This document shows positions 30,848 through 40,228 of a stretch of 64,000 bases of DNA, piece by piece (the stretch's first letter is position 1; each line of letters begins with the position of its first letter). The stretch is from contig JAKVOB010000001.1 of assembly GCA_022483015.1 (NCBI GenBank), forward strand, positions 1,388,902 to 1,452,901, in the 5' to 3' direction. Under the pieces are notes generated by a model. That model was not told the DNA's origin, did no database searches, and saw only the letters and a list, made by a program, of their open reading frames with translations. This DNA comes from Atopobiaceae bacterium (GTDB lineage: Bacteria > Actinomycetota > Coriobacteriia > Coriobacteriales > Atopobiaceae). The translations under genes were made by a program, and so were the position numbers.

Positions 30848-32200
30848 CTACGACAGCGCGAACGTGAGCACGAAGGTCGCGAGGAACACCGCCGAGGTGA
30901 CCCACATGAGCGGTCCGACCTCGCGTACCCGGCCGACGCAGGTCATGATCAGGCAGTACGAGATGAACCCCAGGGCGATGCCGTCGGGGATCGAGTAGGT
31001 GAGTGGGATCGCGACGATGGTGAGGAACGACGGGAAGGCGACCGTCATATCGCCCCAGGCGATCTTGGAGACGTCGCACATCACCAGGAAGCCGACCACG
31101 ACCAGGGCCCCGCAGGTCGCTGCCTCGGGCACCATTCCCACCACGGGCGAGAAGAACGCGCAGGCAAGGAAGAGCGCTGCCACGAAGACGTTCGAGAGAC
31201 CCGTCCGCGCACCGGCCGCGGCGCCCGAGGCCGACTCCACATAGGAGGTCACGGACGAGGCGCCGATGAAGCCGCCCACGGCCGCGGCGACGGAGTCCAC
31301 CGTGAGCAGGGTCCTGAGGTCGAGCACGTCGCCCTTCTCGTCGACGAAGTCGCCCCTCTGCCCTACGGCGAGCACGACTCCCATGGTGTCGAAGAAGTCG
31401 CTGATGAGCATGCTGAGCACGAAGAGCAGCAGCATGGGTTGGGCAAAAACCTGCAGGATGGCCATGGTTCCTTGGGGCGTGACCTGGAACGGTGCCGCGA
31501 ACGCGCTCAGGTCCAGCGAGAAGGTCCACTCACTGGGCAGCTTGGTCACGCCGAGGGGGATGCCGATGAGCGTCGCCACGAGTATCGAGATGATGAAGTC
31601 GCCGCGCACGTGGCGCGCATGGAGCACCACGGCCAGTGCCAGCGAGACGAGCGCCACGAGGGCGGTCGGCTCGGCGAGGTCTCCCATGGTCACGAAGGTC
31701 GACTCGCTCGCGACCACGATGCCGCCGCCCTTGAGACCGATGAAGGCAAGGAGGAGCCCGAGTCCGATGCTGATGGCGCGGCGCAGGTCCACGGGGATGG
31801 CCTTGAGTATCGCCTCGCGCACGCCGAAGGCGACCAGCACCAGGATGAGCAGCCCCTCGAGCATGACGCAGGCCATGCCCACACGCCAGTCGACGCCCTG
31901 CCCCAGGCAGATTCCATATACCAGCACGGTGCTGGTGCTGAGTCCCGACGCGAGTGCGAGGGGTCGGTTGGCTATGAGGCCCATGGCAAGGGTCATGAGG
32001 GCGGCACCGAGGCAAGTCGCGGTCAATGCTGCCGAGAAGGGCATCCCAGCCGAGGCGAGCATGGTCGGGTTGATCGTGACGATGTAGACCATGGTGAGGA
32101 AGGTGGTGAGTCCGCCCATGGCCTCGGTGGCCACGGAGGAACCACGAGCCTCGACCTTGAAGAGGCGCTCGGTCATGGAGGTGCCGCTATGGTCGGTCAC
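30848..32200 (-). CDS. NCS2/AzgA-type purine (adenine/guanine/hypoxanthine) permease
   Basis: 450-residue membrane protein with about 12 helices. Signature stretches of the AzgA branch are present: FLTMVYIVTINPTMLASAGM near the N-terminus, SDFFDTMGVVLAVGQR in the middle, and GASSVTSYVESASGAAAGAR. It imports purine bases by proton symport. The start is a GTG with AGGAG 6 bases upstream; a longer frame runs back through the 56-bp palindromic repeats and is rejected. It is convergent with the folC operon and divergent from the zinc-ribbon gene. Exact base preference cannot be read. Confidence 0.9.
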   Translation of the reverse strand: MTDHSGTSMTERLFKVEARGSSVATEAMGGLTTFLTMVYIVTINPTMLASAGMPFSAALTATCLGAALMTLAMGLIANRPLALASGLSTSTVLVYGICLGQGVDWRVGMACVMLEGLLILVLVAFGVREAILKAIPVDLRRAISIGLGLLLAFIGLKGGGIVVASESTFVTMGDLAEPTALVALVSLALAVVLHARHVRGDFIISILVATLIGIPLGVTKLPSEWTFSLDLSAFAAPFQVTPQGTMAILQVFAQPMLLLFVLSMLISDFFDTMGVVLAVGQRGDFVDEKGDVLDLRTLLTVDSVAAAVGGFIGASSVTSYVESASGAAAGARTGLSNVFVAALFLACAFFSPVVGMVPEAATCGALVVVGFLVMCDVSKIAWGDMTVAFPSFLTIVAIPLTYSIPDGIALGFISYCLIMTCVGRVREVGPLMWVTSAVFLATFVLTFALS

Positions 32201-32305
32201 GTGGGCTCCTCTCGTCGGGGCAACGCAACTCCCATGATAGGCGAGCCCAGCGCCGAGGCCCCGGGGTTTGGGGGAGCGGTCGATGGGCGGTACCCTGATC
32301 CCCGG

Positions 32306-32361
32306 GGTCACTATCGCCAGGCAACGTGCATGCTTGCTCGCGTTGCCTGCCCGAAGTGACC
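32306..32361. repeat. 56-bp interrupted palindrome, locus 1 unit A
   Basis: Outer arm GGTCACT and inner arm CAGGCAACG pair with CGTTGCCTG and AGTGACC, around a 14-base variable centre (TGCATGCTTGCTCG). It is the first of two units with an 83-bp period. The same element occurs twice at 57410-57548. Confidence 0.9.
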
Positions 32362-32388
32362 CGCGAGGGGCCCGCAGCAGACCTCTCA

Positions 32389-32444
32389 GGTCACTATCGC
32401 CAGGCAACGTGCGTGTCCGCTCGCGTTGCCTGCCCAAAGTGACC
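32389..32444. repeat. 56-bp interrupted palindrome, locus 1 unit B
   Basis: The arms are the same as unit A and the centre differs (TGCGTGTCCGCTCG). It begins exactly 83 bases after unit A, leaving a 27-base spacer. Confidence 0.9.
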
Positions 32445-32534
32445 TGCCAGCAGCTCGCCGTCCACCCTCGACTCCGGCCTACTATGGTGATTTGCGCCCA
32501 GCCCTATCTCAGGTATGGTGCCTACCCCATGTTT

Positions 32535-32543
32535 TGCTACAAT
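32535..32543 (+). promoter_or_regulatory. extended -10 element before the zinc-ribbon membrane protein gene
   Basis: TGCTACAAT lies 72 bases before the start codon; the -35 is unclear. Confidence 0.45.
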
Positions 32544-32614
32544 CGCTCAGGACTGCCGTTGTGCACGTATGGCTGTCCGGCATCTATGGTCGACCAAAAG
32601 GAGAGCCACCCCGT

Positions 32615-33046
32615 ATGTCAGATCTTCTCGACCAACTCATCACGCCCGAGGTCCGTATGGTGCTCTACCTCATGCTCGCCTGCGTGGTCATGCTCTACGT
32701 CCTCTCCATCGTCTATGTCATCCGCGACGCCCAGCGCAGGGGTGCCGAGCCCTGGTGGCTCTGGGGCATCATCTCGGTGGTGCCGATCGTCGGCCTCCTG
32801 GCCTACGTCATCCTGCGTCCCAGCTCCTACCTCGTGGACCGCGAGGAGCAGGACCTCGACATCGCCCTCCGTGAGCACCAGCTCTCGCACTACGGCATCT
32901 GCCCCAAGTGCGGCACCCCCATCGACAAGGACTTCGTGGTGTGCCCGGTGTGCAACACCCAGGTGCGCAACGTATGCCCCACGTGCCATCGCCCCTTGAA
33001 CGCGGACTGGAAGGTCTGCCCGTATTGTCGAACTAGGATCCTCTAG
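32615..33046 (+). CDS. small membrane protein with double zinc ribbon
   Basis: 143 residues. Two hydrophobic spans (about residues 16-37, MVLYLMLACVVMLYVLSIVYV, and 46-66, WWLWGIISVVPIVGLLAYVI) are followed by a cytoplasmic-looking domain with two zinc ribbons (CPKCGTPIDKDFVVCPVCNTQ, CPTCHRPLNADWKVCPYC; eight cysteines). The start ATG follows AAAAGGAGAG. It lies upstream of thrS but is separated from it by a terminator-like hairpin. The function is unknown; zinc-ribbon membrane proteins often serve as assembly or regulatory partners. Confidence 0.8.
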   Translation: MSDLLDQLITPEVRMVLYLMLACVVMLYVLSIVYVIRDAQRRGAEPWWLWGIISVVPIVGLLAYVILRPSSYLVDREEQDLDIALREHQLSHYGICPKCGTPIDKDFVVCPVCNTQVRNVCPTCHRPLNADWKVCPYCRTRIL

Positions 33047-33099
33047 GCGCACGCAGCGAGCCTGTGGCCACACGGTCGCGGGCGACAGCGATGCGCACG

Positions 33100-33131
33100 A
33101 CCGCTCGCACGCCATCTGGCGGGCGAGCGGT
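33100..33131 (+). terminator. hairpin between the zinc-ribbon gene and thrS
   Basis: A 9-bp perfect stem, ACCGCTCGC with GCGAGCGGT, encloses a 14-base loop and is followed by TCTCAT. Confidence 0.55.
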
Positions 33132-33183
33132 TCTCATGTCACGACCAACCCTGATGGCTCGTACGAGCAGTGAGGAAGCAACG

Positions 33184-34947
33184 ATGAAGGTTCTCTACAA
33201 CGATGGCTCGGTCAAGGACTGCCCCGAGGACGAGGAGGTCCATGTCATCCGCCACACGGCGGCCCACGTGCTGGCCCAGGCCGTGAAGCGTCTCTATCCC
33301 GAGGCCGACTTCGGCTATGGCCCTGCCACCGACAACGGCTTCTACTACGACATCGACCTCGGCGACACCAAGCTCACCGATGACGACCTCGCTCGCATCG
33401 AGGACGAGATGCACAGGATCGCGAAGGAGAACCTCAAGGTCACGACCTTCGAGCTCCCACGCGACGAGGCCATCAAGCTCATGCAGGAGCGCGGCGAGAA
33501 GTACAAGGTCGAGCACATCGGCGACCTGGCCGAGGATGCCCGAATCACGTTCTACCAGCAGGGCGACTACATCGACATGTGCATCGGGCCCCACCTCACC
33601 TACACCAAGGGCCTCAAGGCCTTCAAGATCACCGGCCAGTCCGGCGCCTACTGGAAGGGCGACAAGGCCAACAAGATGCTCACCCGCATCAACGGCATCG
33701 CCTTCCGCAACAAGGCCGACCTCGAGGCCCACATGACGCTCCTCGAGGAGGCGGCCAAGCGAGACCATCGCAAGATCGGTCGCGAGATGGGCCTGTTCAT
33801 GTTCTCCGACGAGGGCCCGGGATTCCCGTTCTTCCTCCCCAACGGCATGCTCGTGCGCAACGCCCTCATGGACTACTGGCGCGAGGTGCACCATGCCGCC
33901 GACTACGACGAGATCTCGACGCCGGTCATCCTGAACCGCGAGCTCTGGGAGACGAGCGGCCACTGGGACCACTATCACGACAACATGTACTTCACCAAGA
34001 TCGATGACGAGGACTATGCCATCAAGCCCATGAACTGCCCGGGCTCGGTGCTGGTCTACAAGAGCGAGCCGAGGAGCTACCACGACCTGCCGTTGCGCTA
34101 TGCCGAGTGCGGCCTGGTGCACCGTCACGAGATGCGTGGCGCCCTCCATGGCCTGTTCCGCGTCCGCTGCTTCACGCAGGACGATGCCCACCTCTACATC
34201 ACGCGTGACCAGATCGCCGAGGAGGTCGTCAACGTCGCTCACCTCATCATGAGCGTGTATGACAAGTTCGGCTTCCCGTACCATGTGGAGCTCTCCACGC
34301 GTCCTGACGACTCCATGGGCTCCGACGAGGACTGGGAGGCCGCGACCGAGGGCCTCAAGGGTGCCCTCGACAAGCTTGGGATGGACTACGTCGTGAACGA
34401 GGGAGACGGCGCCTTCTACGGTCCCAAGATCGACTTCCACCTCGAGGACTGCCTGGGACGTACCTGGCAGTGCGGCACCATCCAGCTCGACTTCCAGATG
34501 CCGCAGAACTTCGACCTCACCTACACGGCGGCCGACGGCTCCAAGCAGCGCCCCATCATGATCCACCGCGTGGTGCTCGGCTCGGTCGAGCGCTTCCTTG
34601 GCATCCTCATCGAGCACTACGCCGGCAAGTTCCCCACCTGGCTCGCTCCCTGCCAGGTCAAGGTCCTTCCCGTCTCGGCCAAGTCCATGGACTACGCCCG
34701 CGAGGTCACGGACAGGCTCAAGGCTGCCAAGGTGCGCGTGGTCCTCGACGAGCGTGACGAGAAGATCGGTTACAAGATCCGCGACGCACGTGGCGTGGAC
34801 CGCGTGCCTTATATGCTCATCCTCGGCGAGAAGGAAGCCGAGGCTGGCATCGTCTCGGTGCGTGACCGCTCCAACGAGACCCACCAGTCGTCGCTCGACG
34901 ACTTCCTGGCCTCGCTCACCGCAGAGATCGCGGAGCGTCGCTGCTAG
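33184..34947 (+). CDS. thrS: threonyl-tRNA synthetase, lacking most of the TGS domain
   Basis: Charges tRNA-Thr. The 587-residue product starts at an ATG with GAGGAAG upstream. The editing domain (RHTAAHVLAQAVKRLYP near residue 23) begins almost at once, so the usual 60-residue TGS domain is reduced to a stub. The class II core has NCPGSVLVY, RYAECGLVHRHE and the zinc-binding Cys/His set. GSVERFLGILIEHYAG and a C-terminal anticodon-binding domain follow. The short form agrees with the first good start codon and is not a truncation of the window. Confidence 0.95.
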   Translation: MKVLYNDGSVKDCPEDEEVHVIRHTAAHVLAQAVKRLYPEADFGYGPATDNGFYYDIDLGDTKLTDDDLARIEDEMHRIAKENLKVTTFELPRDEAIKLMQERGEKYKVEHIGDLAEDARITFYQQGDYIDMCIGPHLTYTKGLKAFKITGQSGAYWKGDKANKMLTRINGIAFRNKADLEAHMTLLEEAAKRDHRKIGREMGLFMFSDEGPGFPFFLPNGMLVRNALMDYWREVHHAADYDEISTPVILNRELWETSGHWDHYHDNMYFTKIDDEDYAIKPMNCPGSVLVYKSEPRSYHDLPLRYAECGLVHRHEMRGALHGLFRVRCFTQDDAHLYITRDQIAEEVVNVAHLIMSVYDKFGFPYHVELSTRPDDSMGSDEDWEAATEGLKGALDKLGMDYVVNEGDGAFYGPKIDFHLEDCLGRTWQCGTIQLDFQMPQNFDLTYTAADGSKQRPIMIHRVVLGSVERFLGILIEHYAGKFPTWLAPCQVKVLPVSAKSMDYAREVTDRLKAAKVRVVLDERDEKIGYKIRDARGVDRVPYMLILGEKEAEAGIVSVRDRSNETHQSSLDDFLASLTAEIAERRC

Positions 34948-34949
34948 CG

Positions 34950-35684
34950 ATGGCGCGACTGTCTCACATGAATGACGCGTCGACGACGCCCGAGGCCACC
35001 TGTGCTGCGGGCGTCGCTCGCCTCCTGGGCGCGGGCCGTGCCTGGCTCGTGGACCTGTCCGGGGTCGACGAGGCCGTGCGCGCCGCCGGCCTCGATGCTG
35101 CCCTGCTCCTACCGGTGCTCGGTGTGGCGCCGGACGGCGCCCGTGTCGACGTCACCGACCTGCCCGCACGTTCCGAGGCCTCCCACGCCAAGGGGGAGCC
35201 TCTGGTGGTCGACGTCTCTTCGGTCGGCCTCTCGGGCTGCGTGGCCTGCGCTCATGGGGCCGACGTGGCGGTCTGCGCCCTTGACGGTGGGGGAGTGGCC
35301 ATCGGCCTCTCGCGGGACGCGCTGCGTGCGGAGGTCTCGCGCGACATCGTGTGGCACCTCAATGACCTTCCGCAGCTCCGCCTCTTGGAGACCGATCTCG
35401 AGCGCTCATGCCGGTGCCATCGTGACGGCTCGGACGTCGCGGCGGTGGTCGCGCGCTACCTGTCGTGTCACCCGGCGGTGGCGGCCGTGTCCTACCCGGG
35501 ACTGCCGGCGGACCCCTCCTTCCCGGTGGCGTCGAGGGTGCTCGCCCATGGGTTCGGGCCTCTCGTGCTCTATCGGCTGGCCGTTGCGCCAGATGCGGGC
35601 ATGACCATGCTCGACTGTGCCGGCGACAGCCAAAAAGCCCTCATCGAGGCCCTCGAGTCACGGATCGCACATACTTCGCAGTAG
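34950..35684 (+). CDS. PLP-fold pseudoenzyme related to Cys/Met-metabolism enzymes
   Basis: 244 residues. The C-terminal half has a stretch (ARYLSCHPAVAAVSYPGLPA, then DPSFPVASRVLAHGFG) that matches the C-terminal domain of O-acetylhomoserine sulfhydrylase/cystathionine enzymes. The middle (PLVVDVSSVGLSGCVACAHG then ADVAVCAL) parallels their 'VVDN..GADVVVHSATK' region. The PLP lysine is absent, and the N-terminal substrate-binding part is largely missing. It is therefore probably non-catalytic. It starts 2 bases after the thrS stop; the ribosome site is poor, and a second ATG lies at 34968. Recognition is from motif pattern only. Confidence 0.6.
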   Translation: MARLSHMNDASTTPEATCAAGVARLLGAGRAWLVDLSGVDEAVRAAGLDAALLLPVLGVAPDGARVDVTDLPARSEASHAKGEPLVVDVSSVGLSGCVACAHGADVAVCALDGGGVAIGLSRDALRAEVSRDIVWHLNDLPQLRLLETDLERSCRCHRDGSDVAAVVARYLSCHPAVAAVSYPGLPADPSFPVASRVLAHGFGPLVLYRLAVAPDAGMTMLDCAGDSQKALIEALESRIAHTSQ

Positions 35685-35997
35685 ATCGTCGCCGGGCGAC
35701 AGGCCCCATACCTGGGTCTCGCCGTAGTTGCAAAGAGTACTTAGCAAAAGTTGTCCCTTTCTGGATGTACATCTTCGAGGAAGCTGCTCTCACAGGCGAA
35801 AATTGTTGCGACAACAGTAAACAGTTGTTGCCATGTGGTTAGAATTGGACGCAACGAGAGGCTCGCGCCACAGGTGCGTCCCTCCCTGCTCGCTGGTTCT
35901 TCTCGCACGCCCATGGCCTTGTCATGCCCGTGCGTGGGAAATAGCTCGTCAGGTTACGCTCGACCAATCGGTTCAACCGAGTGAAGTGGAGGCTGGA
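35685..35997 (+). promoter_or_regulatory. 313-bp AT-richer leader of adhE with operator-like TTGTTGC motifs
   Basis: TGTTGCGACAACA (35804-35816) is a palindrome, and TTGTTGC recurs 22 bases later (35825-35831), two helical turns apart. A possible -10 TAGAAT lies at 35840-35845, next to the motif. Rex-type NADH-sensing repressors bind TTGTxAxxx-type palindromes upstream of adhE in many anaerobes, so a redox operator is plausible. No gene is seen in this stretch. Confidence 0.45.
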
Positions 35998-38661
35998 ATG
36001 GCGAAGGCGGCTACAAAGACGAAGGCGACCAAGCCCGAGGCAGAGGGTACGGTCATCACCGACGTCGACGCGCTGGAGAAGCGCATCCAGGAGATGCGCA
36101 GCGCCCAGGCGGAGTTCGCGACGTTCACACAGGAGCAGGTCGACAAGATCTTCTTCGCGGCGGCCATGGCTGCCAACAAGCAGCGCATCCCCCTGGCGAA
36201 GCTCGCCGTCGAGGAGACGGGCATGGGTGTGGTGGAAGACAAGGTCATCAAGAACCACTACGCCGCCGAGGAGTTCTACAACAAGTACAAGAACATGAAG
36301 ACCTGCGGCGTCGTCGAGGAGGACAAGGCGTACGGCTACAAGGTCATCGCCGAGCCCATGGGCGTCGTGGCGGCGGTCATCCCCACCACCAACCCGACCT
36401 CCACGGCCATCTTCAAGTGTCTCATGTGCCTCAAGACCAGGAACGCCATCATCATCAGCCCGCACCCCCGTGCCAAGGCATCGACCATCGCTGCGGCCAA
36501 CGTCGTGCGCGAGGCCGCCGAGGCGGCTGGCTGCCCCAAGGGCATCATCGACTGGGTCCCGTCACCCACGCTCGACCTGACGGCCGGCCTCATGCACGAT
36601 GCCGATATCATCCTGGCCACCGGTGGCCCCGGCATGGTCAACGCCGCCTACTCCTCGGGCAAGCCTGCCCTGGGTGTCGGCCCTGGCAACACGCCTGCCA
36701 TCATCGATGACACGGCTGACGTCCGCCTGGCCGTCAACTCGATCATCCACTCCAAGACCTTCGACAACGGCATGATCTGCGCGTCCGAGCAGTCCGTGAC
36801 CATCGTGGGCGACAAGACCTACAAGGCCGCACGCGCGGAGTTCGCAGCCCGTGGCTGCTACTTCCTCAAGGGCGACGAGCTCGACAAGGTCCGGAAGACC
36901 ATCATCATCAACGGCTCGGTCAACGCCAAGATCGTGGGCCAGTCCGCCTACACCATCGCCAAGATGGCCGGCGTCGACGTCCCCGTGAAGACCAAGATTC
37001 TGATCGGCGAGGTCACGAGCGTCGATCCCTCCGAGGAGTTCGCGCACGAGAAGCTCAGCCCCGTCCTGGCCATGTACAAGGCCAAGGACTTCGAGGACGC
37101 CCTCGCCAAGGCCGAGCGCCTCGTGGCAGACGGCGGCTACGGCCACACGTCCTCGCTCTACATCGACGTCAACGAGACCGAGAAGATGGCCGAGCACGCC
37201 GAGCGCATGAAGACGTGCCGTATCCTCATCAACACCCCCTCCTCGCAGGGCGGCATCGGCGACCTCTACAACTTCAAGCTCGCCCCCGCGCTCACGCTGG
37301 GCTGCGGCAGCTGGGGCGGCAACTCCGTCTCCGGCAACGTCGGTCCGCAGAACCTGCTGAACTACAAGTCCGTGGCTGAGAGGCGGGAGAACATGCTCTG
37401 GTTCCGTACCCCCGATAAGGTGTACTTCAAGAAGGGCTGCATGCCCGTTGCCCTCGACGAGCTCGGTTCGGTCATGGGCAAGAAGCGCTGCTTCATCGTG
37501 ACGGACCAGTTCCTCTACAAGTCTGGCTTCTCCAAGTCCATCGAGGACAAGCTCGACGAGATGGGCATCGTCCACTCCTGCTTCTGGGACGTCGCCCCTG
37601 ACCCCACGCTGCAGTGCGCCCGTCGCGGCGAGGAGCAGATGCGCGCCTTCGAGCCCGACTGCATCATCGCCCTCGGTGGCGGCTCCGCCATGGACTGCGG
37701 CAAGATCATGTGGATGATGTACGAGCACCCCGAGTGCAAGTTCGAGGACATGGCCATGGACTTCATGGACATCCGCAAGCGCGTCTACACGTTCCCCAAG
37801 ATGGGCGAGAAGGCCTACTTCATCGCCATCCCGACCTCCTCGGGCACCGGCTCCGAGTGCACGCCGTTCGCCATCATCACCGATGCCGACACGGGCACCA
37901 AGTGGCCCATCACCGACTACGCCCTCATGCCGAACATGGCCATCGTCGACGTCGACAACATGATGACCCAGCCCAAGGGCCTCACCGCCGCTTCCGGCGT
38001 GGACGTCCTCACGCACGCCCTCGAGGCCTATGTCTCGATCATGGCATCCGACTTCACCGACGCCATCGCCATCAAGGCCATGCAGCTGGTCTTCGCCAAC
38101 CTGCCCTCGGCCTATGACAACGGCGCGCATGACCCCAAGGCCCGCGAGGGCATGGCCGACGCGAGCTGCCTGGCCGGCATGGCCTTCGCCAACGCGTTCC
38201 TCGGCCTCAACCACTCGCTGGCCCACAAGCTCGGCGCCTTCCACCACATTCCCCACGGTGTCGCCAACGCCATCATCCTCACCCGCGTCATGCGCTACAA
38301 CGCGGCCGACCGTCCCACCAAGATGGGCACCTTCTCGCAGTACGGCTATCCCCATGCCAAGGCCCGCTATGCAGAGGCCGCGCGTGCCTGCGGCGTCACT
38401 GGCAAGGACGACAACGAGGTCTTCGAGAAGTTCCTGGCCAAGATCGACGAGCTCAACGAGCATGTCGGCATCCCCAAGACCATCAAGGACTTCGGCATCG
38501 ACGAGAAGGACTTCCTCGACACGCTCGATGACATGACCGAGCAGGCCTTCAACGACCAGTGCACCGGCGCGAACCCCCGCTACCCGCTCATCAGCGAGAT
38601 GAAGGAGCTCTACCTCGACGCCTACTATGGTCGCGAGCCCAGGAGCTACGAGGACGAGTAG
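35998..38661 (+). CDS. adhE: bifunctional acetaldehyde-CoA / alcohol dehydrogenase
   Basis: Reduces acetyl-CoA to acetaldehyde and then ethanol, reoxidising two NADH; forms spirosomes in the cytoplasm. The 887-residue product has an N-terminal aldehyde dehydrogenase half (catalytic Cys261 in [29 protein letters not shown]) and a C-terminal iron-dependent alcohol dehydrogenase half ([10 protein letters not shown] from about residue 560; [19 protein letters not shown] metal site). The start has GGAGG 5 bases upstream. The first 20 residues are a Lys/Ala/Thr-rich extension. It is the main fermentative end-product enzyme seen in the window. Confidence 0.97.
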   Translation: MAKAATKTKATKPEAEGTVITDVDALEKRIQEMRSAQAEFATFTQEQVDKIFFAAAMAANKQRIPLAKLAVEETGMGVVEDKVIKNHYAAEEFYNKYKNMKTCGVVEEDKAYGYKVIAEPMGVVAAVIPTTNPTSTAIFKCLMCLKTRNAIIISPHPRAKASTIAAANVVREAAEAAGCPKGIIDWVPSPTLDLTAGLMHDADIILATGGPGMVNAAYSSGKPALGVGPGNTPAIIDDTADVRLAVNSIIHSKTFDNGMICASEQSVTIVGDKTYKAARAEFAARGCYFLKGDELDKVRKTIIINGSVNAKIVGQSAYTIAKMAGVDVPVKTKILIGEVTSVDPSEEFAHEKLSPVLAMYKAKDFEDALAKAERLVADGGYGHTSSLYIDVNETEKMAEHAERMKTCRILINTPSSQGGIGDLYNFKLAPALTLGCGSWGGNSVSGNVGPQNLLNYKSVAERRENMLWFRTPDKVYFKKGCMPVALDELGSVMGKKRCFIVTDQFLYKSGFSKSIEDKLDEMGIVHSCFWDVAPDPTLQCARRGEEQMRAFEPDCIIALGGGSAMDCGKIMWMMYEHPECKFEDMAMDFMDIRKRVYTFPKMGEKAYFIAIPTSSGTGSECTPFAIITDADTGTKWPITDYALMPNMAIVDVDNMMTQPKGLTAASGVDVLTHALEAYVSIMASDFTDAIAIKAMQLVFANLPSAYDNGAHDPKAREGMADASCLAGMAFANAFLGLNHSLAHKLGAFHHIPHGVANAIILTRVMRYNAADRPTKMGTFSQYGYPHAKARYAEAARACGVTGKDDNEVFEKFLAKIDELNEHVGIPKTIKDFGIDEKDFLDTLDDMTEQAFNDQCTGANPRYPLISEMKELYLDAYYGREPRSYEDE

Positions 38662-38679
38662 TCCGTCTGCCGCATAGTC

Positions 38680-38705
38680 GCCGGGGGCGCGCCTGCGCCC
38701 CCGGC
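38680..38705 (+). terminator. hairpin after adhE
   Basis: An 11-bp perfect stem, GCCGGGGGCGC with GCGCCCCCGGC, encloses a 4-base loop, with no T-tract. It may terminate or attenuate transcription into the downstream kinase gene. Confidence 0.6.
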
Positions 38706-38727
38706 ATACGATACCAAGGGAGTGAAC

Positions 38728-39480
38728 ATGATCATCTCCGACAAGAAGGTGGAGCTGGCACGCCGCGGCAACAAGGTGGTCTACGACGACGGCGACCGCA
38801 TCATCAAGGTCTTCAACGACACCAAGCCTGCCTCTGACGTGTTCAACGAGGCGCTCAACTTCGCGCGCGTCGAGGAGTCCGGCATCGCTACGCCCAAGAT
38901 CCTCGAGGTCTCGAAGGCACCTGAGGGCTGGGCCCTCGCGACCGAGAAGGTCCCGGGCTGCACGCTGGCCTCCAAGATGGAGACCGACGGCTTCGAGGCA
39001 CACCTCGAGGAGTTCGTCGACCTCCAGCTGAGCATCCATGCCCACAAGAGCCCGCTGCTGCCCCGCCAGAAGGACAAGTACGCCCGCATGATCGAGGGTC
39101 TCGACAGCATCGATGCCTCCACGCGCTACGAGCTGCAGATGCGCCTCGACGGCATGAAGGCCCACGACAAGGTCTGCCATGGCGACTACAACCCCACCAA
39201 CGTCATCGTGGGTGACGACGGCAAGCTCTACGTCTGCGACTGGGCGCATGCCACCCAGGGCAACGCCAGCGCCGATGCGGCCATGTCCTACCTGCTGCTC
39301 GCGATTGACGACGAGGACAAGGCCAAGGCCTACCTCGACATGTACTGCACCAAGTCCGACACGCCTCGCCAGCTCGTGCACCAGTGGCTCTCCATCGTCG
39401 CTGCCTCCGAGCTCGCCCGTCACCGCAAGGTCAACGAGGAGTTCCTCATGCGGTGGATCGACGTGGCCGACTACCAGTAG
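38728..39480 (+). CDS. aminoglycoside/choline-kinase-fold phosphotransferase
   Basis: 250-residue APH-fold kinase. The catalytic loop HGDYNPTN (151-158) and metal motif CDW (Asp171) are present. The N-terminal lobe has DRIIKVFND with the ATP-binding lysine. The start is ATG 38728, with AAGGGAG upstream. It follows adhE across a hairpin. The substrate is unknown: relatives phosphorylate choline, thiamine, homoserine or sugars. Nothing here indicates drug resistance. Confidence 0.85.
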   Translation: MIISDKKVELARRGNKVVYDDGDRIIKVFNDTKPASDVFNEALNFARVEESGIATPKILEVSKAPEGWALATEKVPGCTLASKMETDGFEAHLEEFVDLQLSIHAHKSPLLPRQKDKYARMIEGLDSIDASTRYELQMRLDGMKAHDKVCHGDYNPTNVIVGDDGKLYVCDWAHATQGNASADAAMSYLLLAIDDEDKAKAYLDMYCTKSDTPRQLVHQWLSIVAASELARHRKVNEEFLMRWIDVADYQ

Positions 39481-39504
39481 GCCAGGCGCACGCGTCTGCT
39501 CTGC

Positions 39505-39541
39505 GGACCCGTCCCTCCGGGGGCGGGTCCGTCCTTCTCTG
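39505..39541 (+). terminator. terminator after the kinase gene
   Basis: An 11-bp stem, GGACCCGTCCC with GGGGCGGGTCC (one G-U pair), encloses a 4-base loop and is followed by GTCCTTCTCTGT. Confidence 0.8.
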
Positions 39542-39598
39542 TAAGGCCTGTATACTGGGACGGACGTCCGCTCGTACCATCTACCGAGGGAGAGACCC

Positions 39599-40228
39599 AT
39601 GAGGTCGCATGTCGCGACACATACCCGCATCCTTGCCATCCTGCTCGTCGCCGTCCTGGCGCTTGTCCCCGTGCTTGCGACCACGGGATGCCGTTCGCAG
39701 AAGGACGAGGAGGCGGACATCTCCTCGCAGGTCGATGCCTCTCTCGATGCCCTCGGGACTGCGGACGAGGCCACGATCGAGGACATGCTCGGCGATGACC
39801 TGGTGAGCGAGCTCCAGGGCTATGGGGTCTCGGCCTCTGACCTCTACCATGCCCTGCTCAAGCACTTCTCCTACACGGACGATGGTGTCACCGTCGACGG
39901 CGACACGGCCACCGTGACGCTCACGTCCACCAACGTCGACTTCGACTCGGTGGCCACGGCCTGGAACGAGGAGGTCACGGCCTACGCCAGCTCCGACGAG
40001 GGCGCCCAGGTCTACACCAACGGTGGGCAGAGCGGTTTCATGAAGGTGTGCCTCCAGAAGCTGATGGACCGTCTGAACGCTGACGACGCACCCCTCAAGA
40101 CCAGCGATGCGACAGTCACCCTCACGCGGGGGTCTGACGGCACGTGGAACGTCTCCGACCAGTCTGCGCTCGAAGGCGTGCTCCTGGGAGGGTCGAGCAT
40201 CTCGTCGATCTCCGGCGATGCGAGCTAG
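39599..40228 (+). CDS. putative lipoprotein of unknown function
   Basis: 209 residues. A basic N-terminus and hydrophobic core (about 11-27) lead to a lipobox ATTGC with lipidated Cys31. The mature part is acidic. It has a helical first part and a Thr-rich beta region (DDGVTVDGDTATVTLTSTN) like small DUF4878/DUF5105-type envelope lipoproteins. The ATG follows GAGGGAGAG. The gene is tail-to-tail with folA: the two stop codons share the palindrome CTAG at 40225-40228. The function is unknown. Confidence 0.78.
   Translation: MRSHVATHTRILAILLVAVLALVPVLATTGCRSQKDEEADISSQVDASLDALGTADEATIEDMLGDDLVSELQGYGVSASDLYHALLKHFSYTDDGVTVDGDTATVTLTSTNVDFDSVATAWNEEVTAYASSDEGAQVYTNGGQSGFMKVCLQKLMDRLNADDAPLKTSDATVTLTRGSDGTWNVSDQSALEGVLLGGSSISSISGDAS

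Larger units (their letters stand above)
32201..32614. other. 414-bp intergenic region holding the first palindrome pair and a promoter
   Basis: Divergent region between the purine permease and the zinc-ribbon gene. It contains two 56-bp interrupted palindromes (32306-32361, 32389-32444) and an extended -10 element (32535-32543). I see no gene in it. Confidence 0.6.

Noticed and set aside
32306-32444. CRISPR-like array (repeat plus 27-base spacer)
   Set aside because: Only two units per locus, 56-bp repeats with variable centres, and no cas genes.
38728-39480. Aminoglycoside resistance gene
   Set aside because: Only the general APH kinase fold is visible. It sits in a housekeeping context and the substrate is unknown.
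36562-39786. A 1074-codon open frame antisense to adhE and similar long antisense frames over most genes
   Set aside because: High GC makes antisense stops rare. The translations are His/Asp/Arg/Leu-rich without any motif, and the sense strand carries AdhE.
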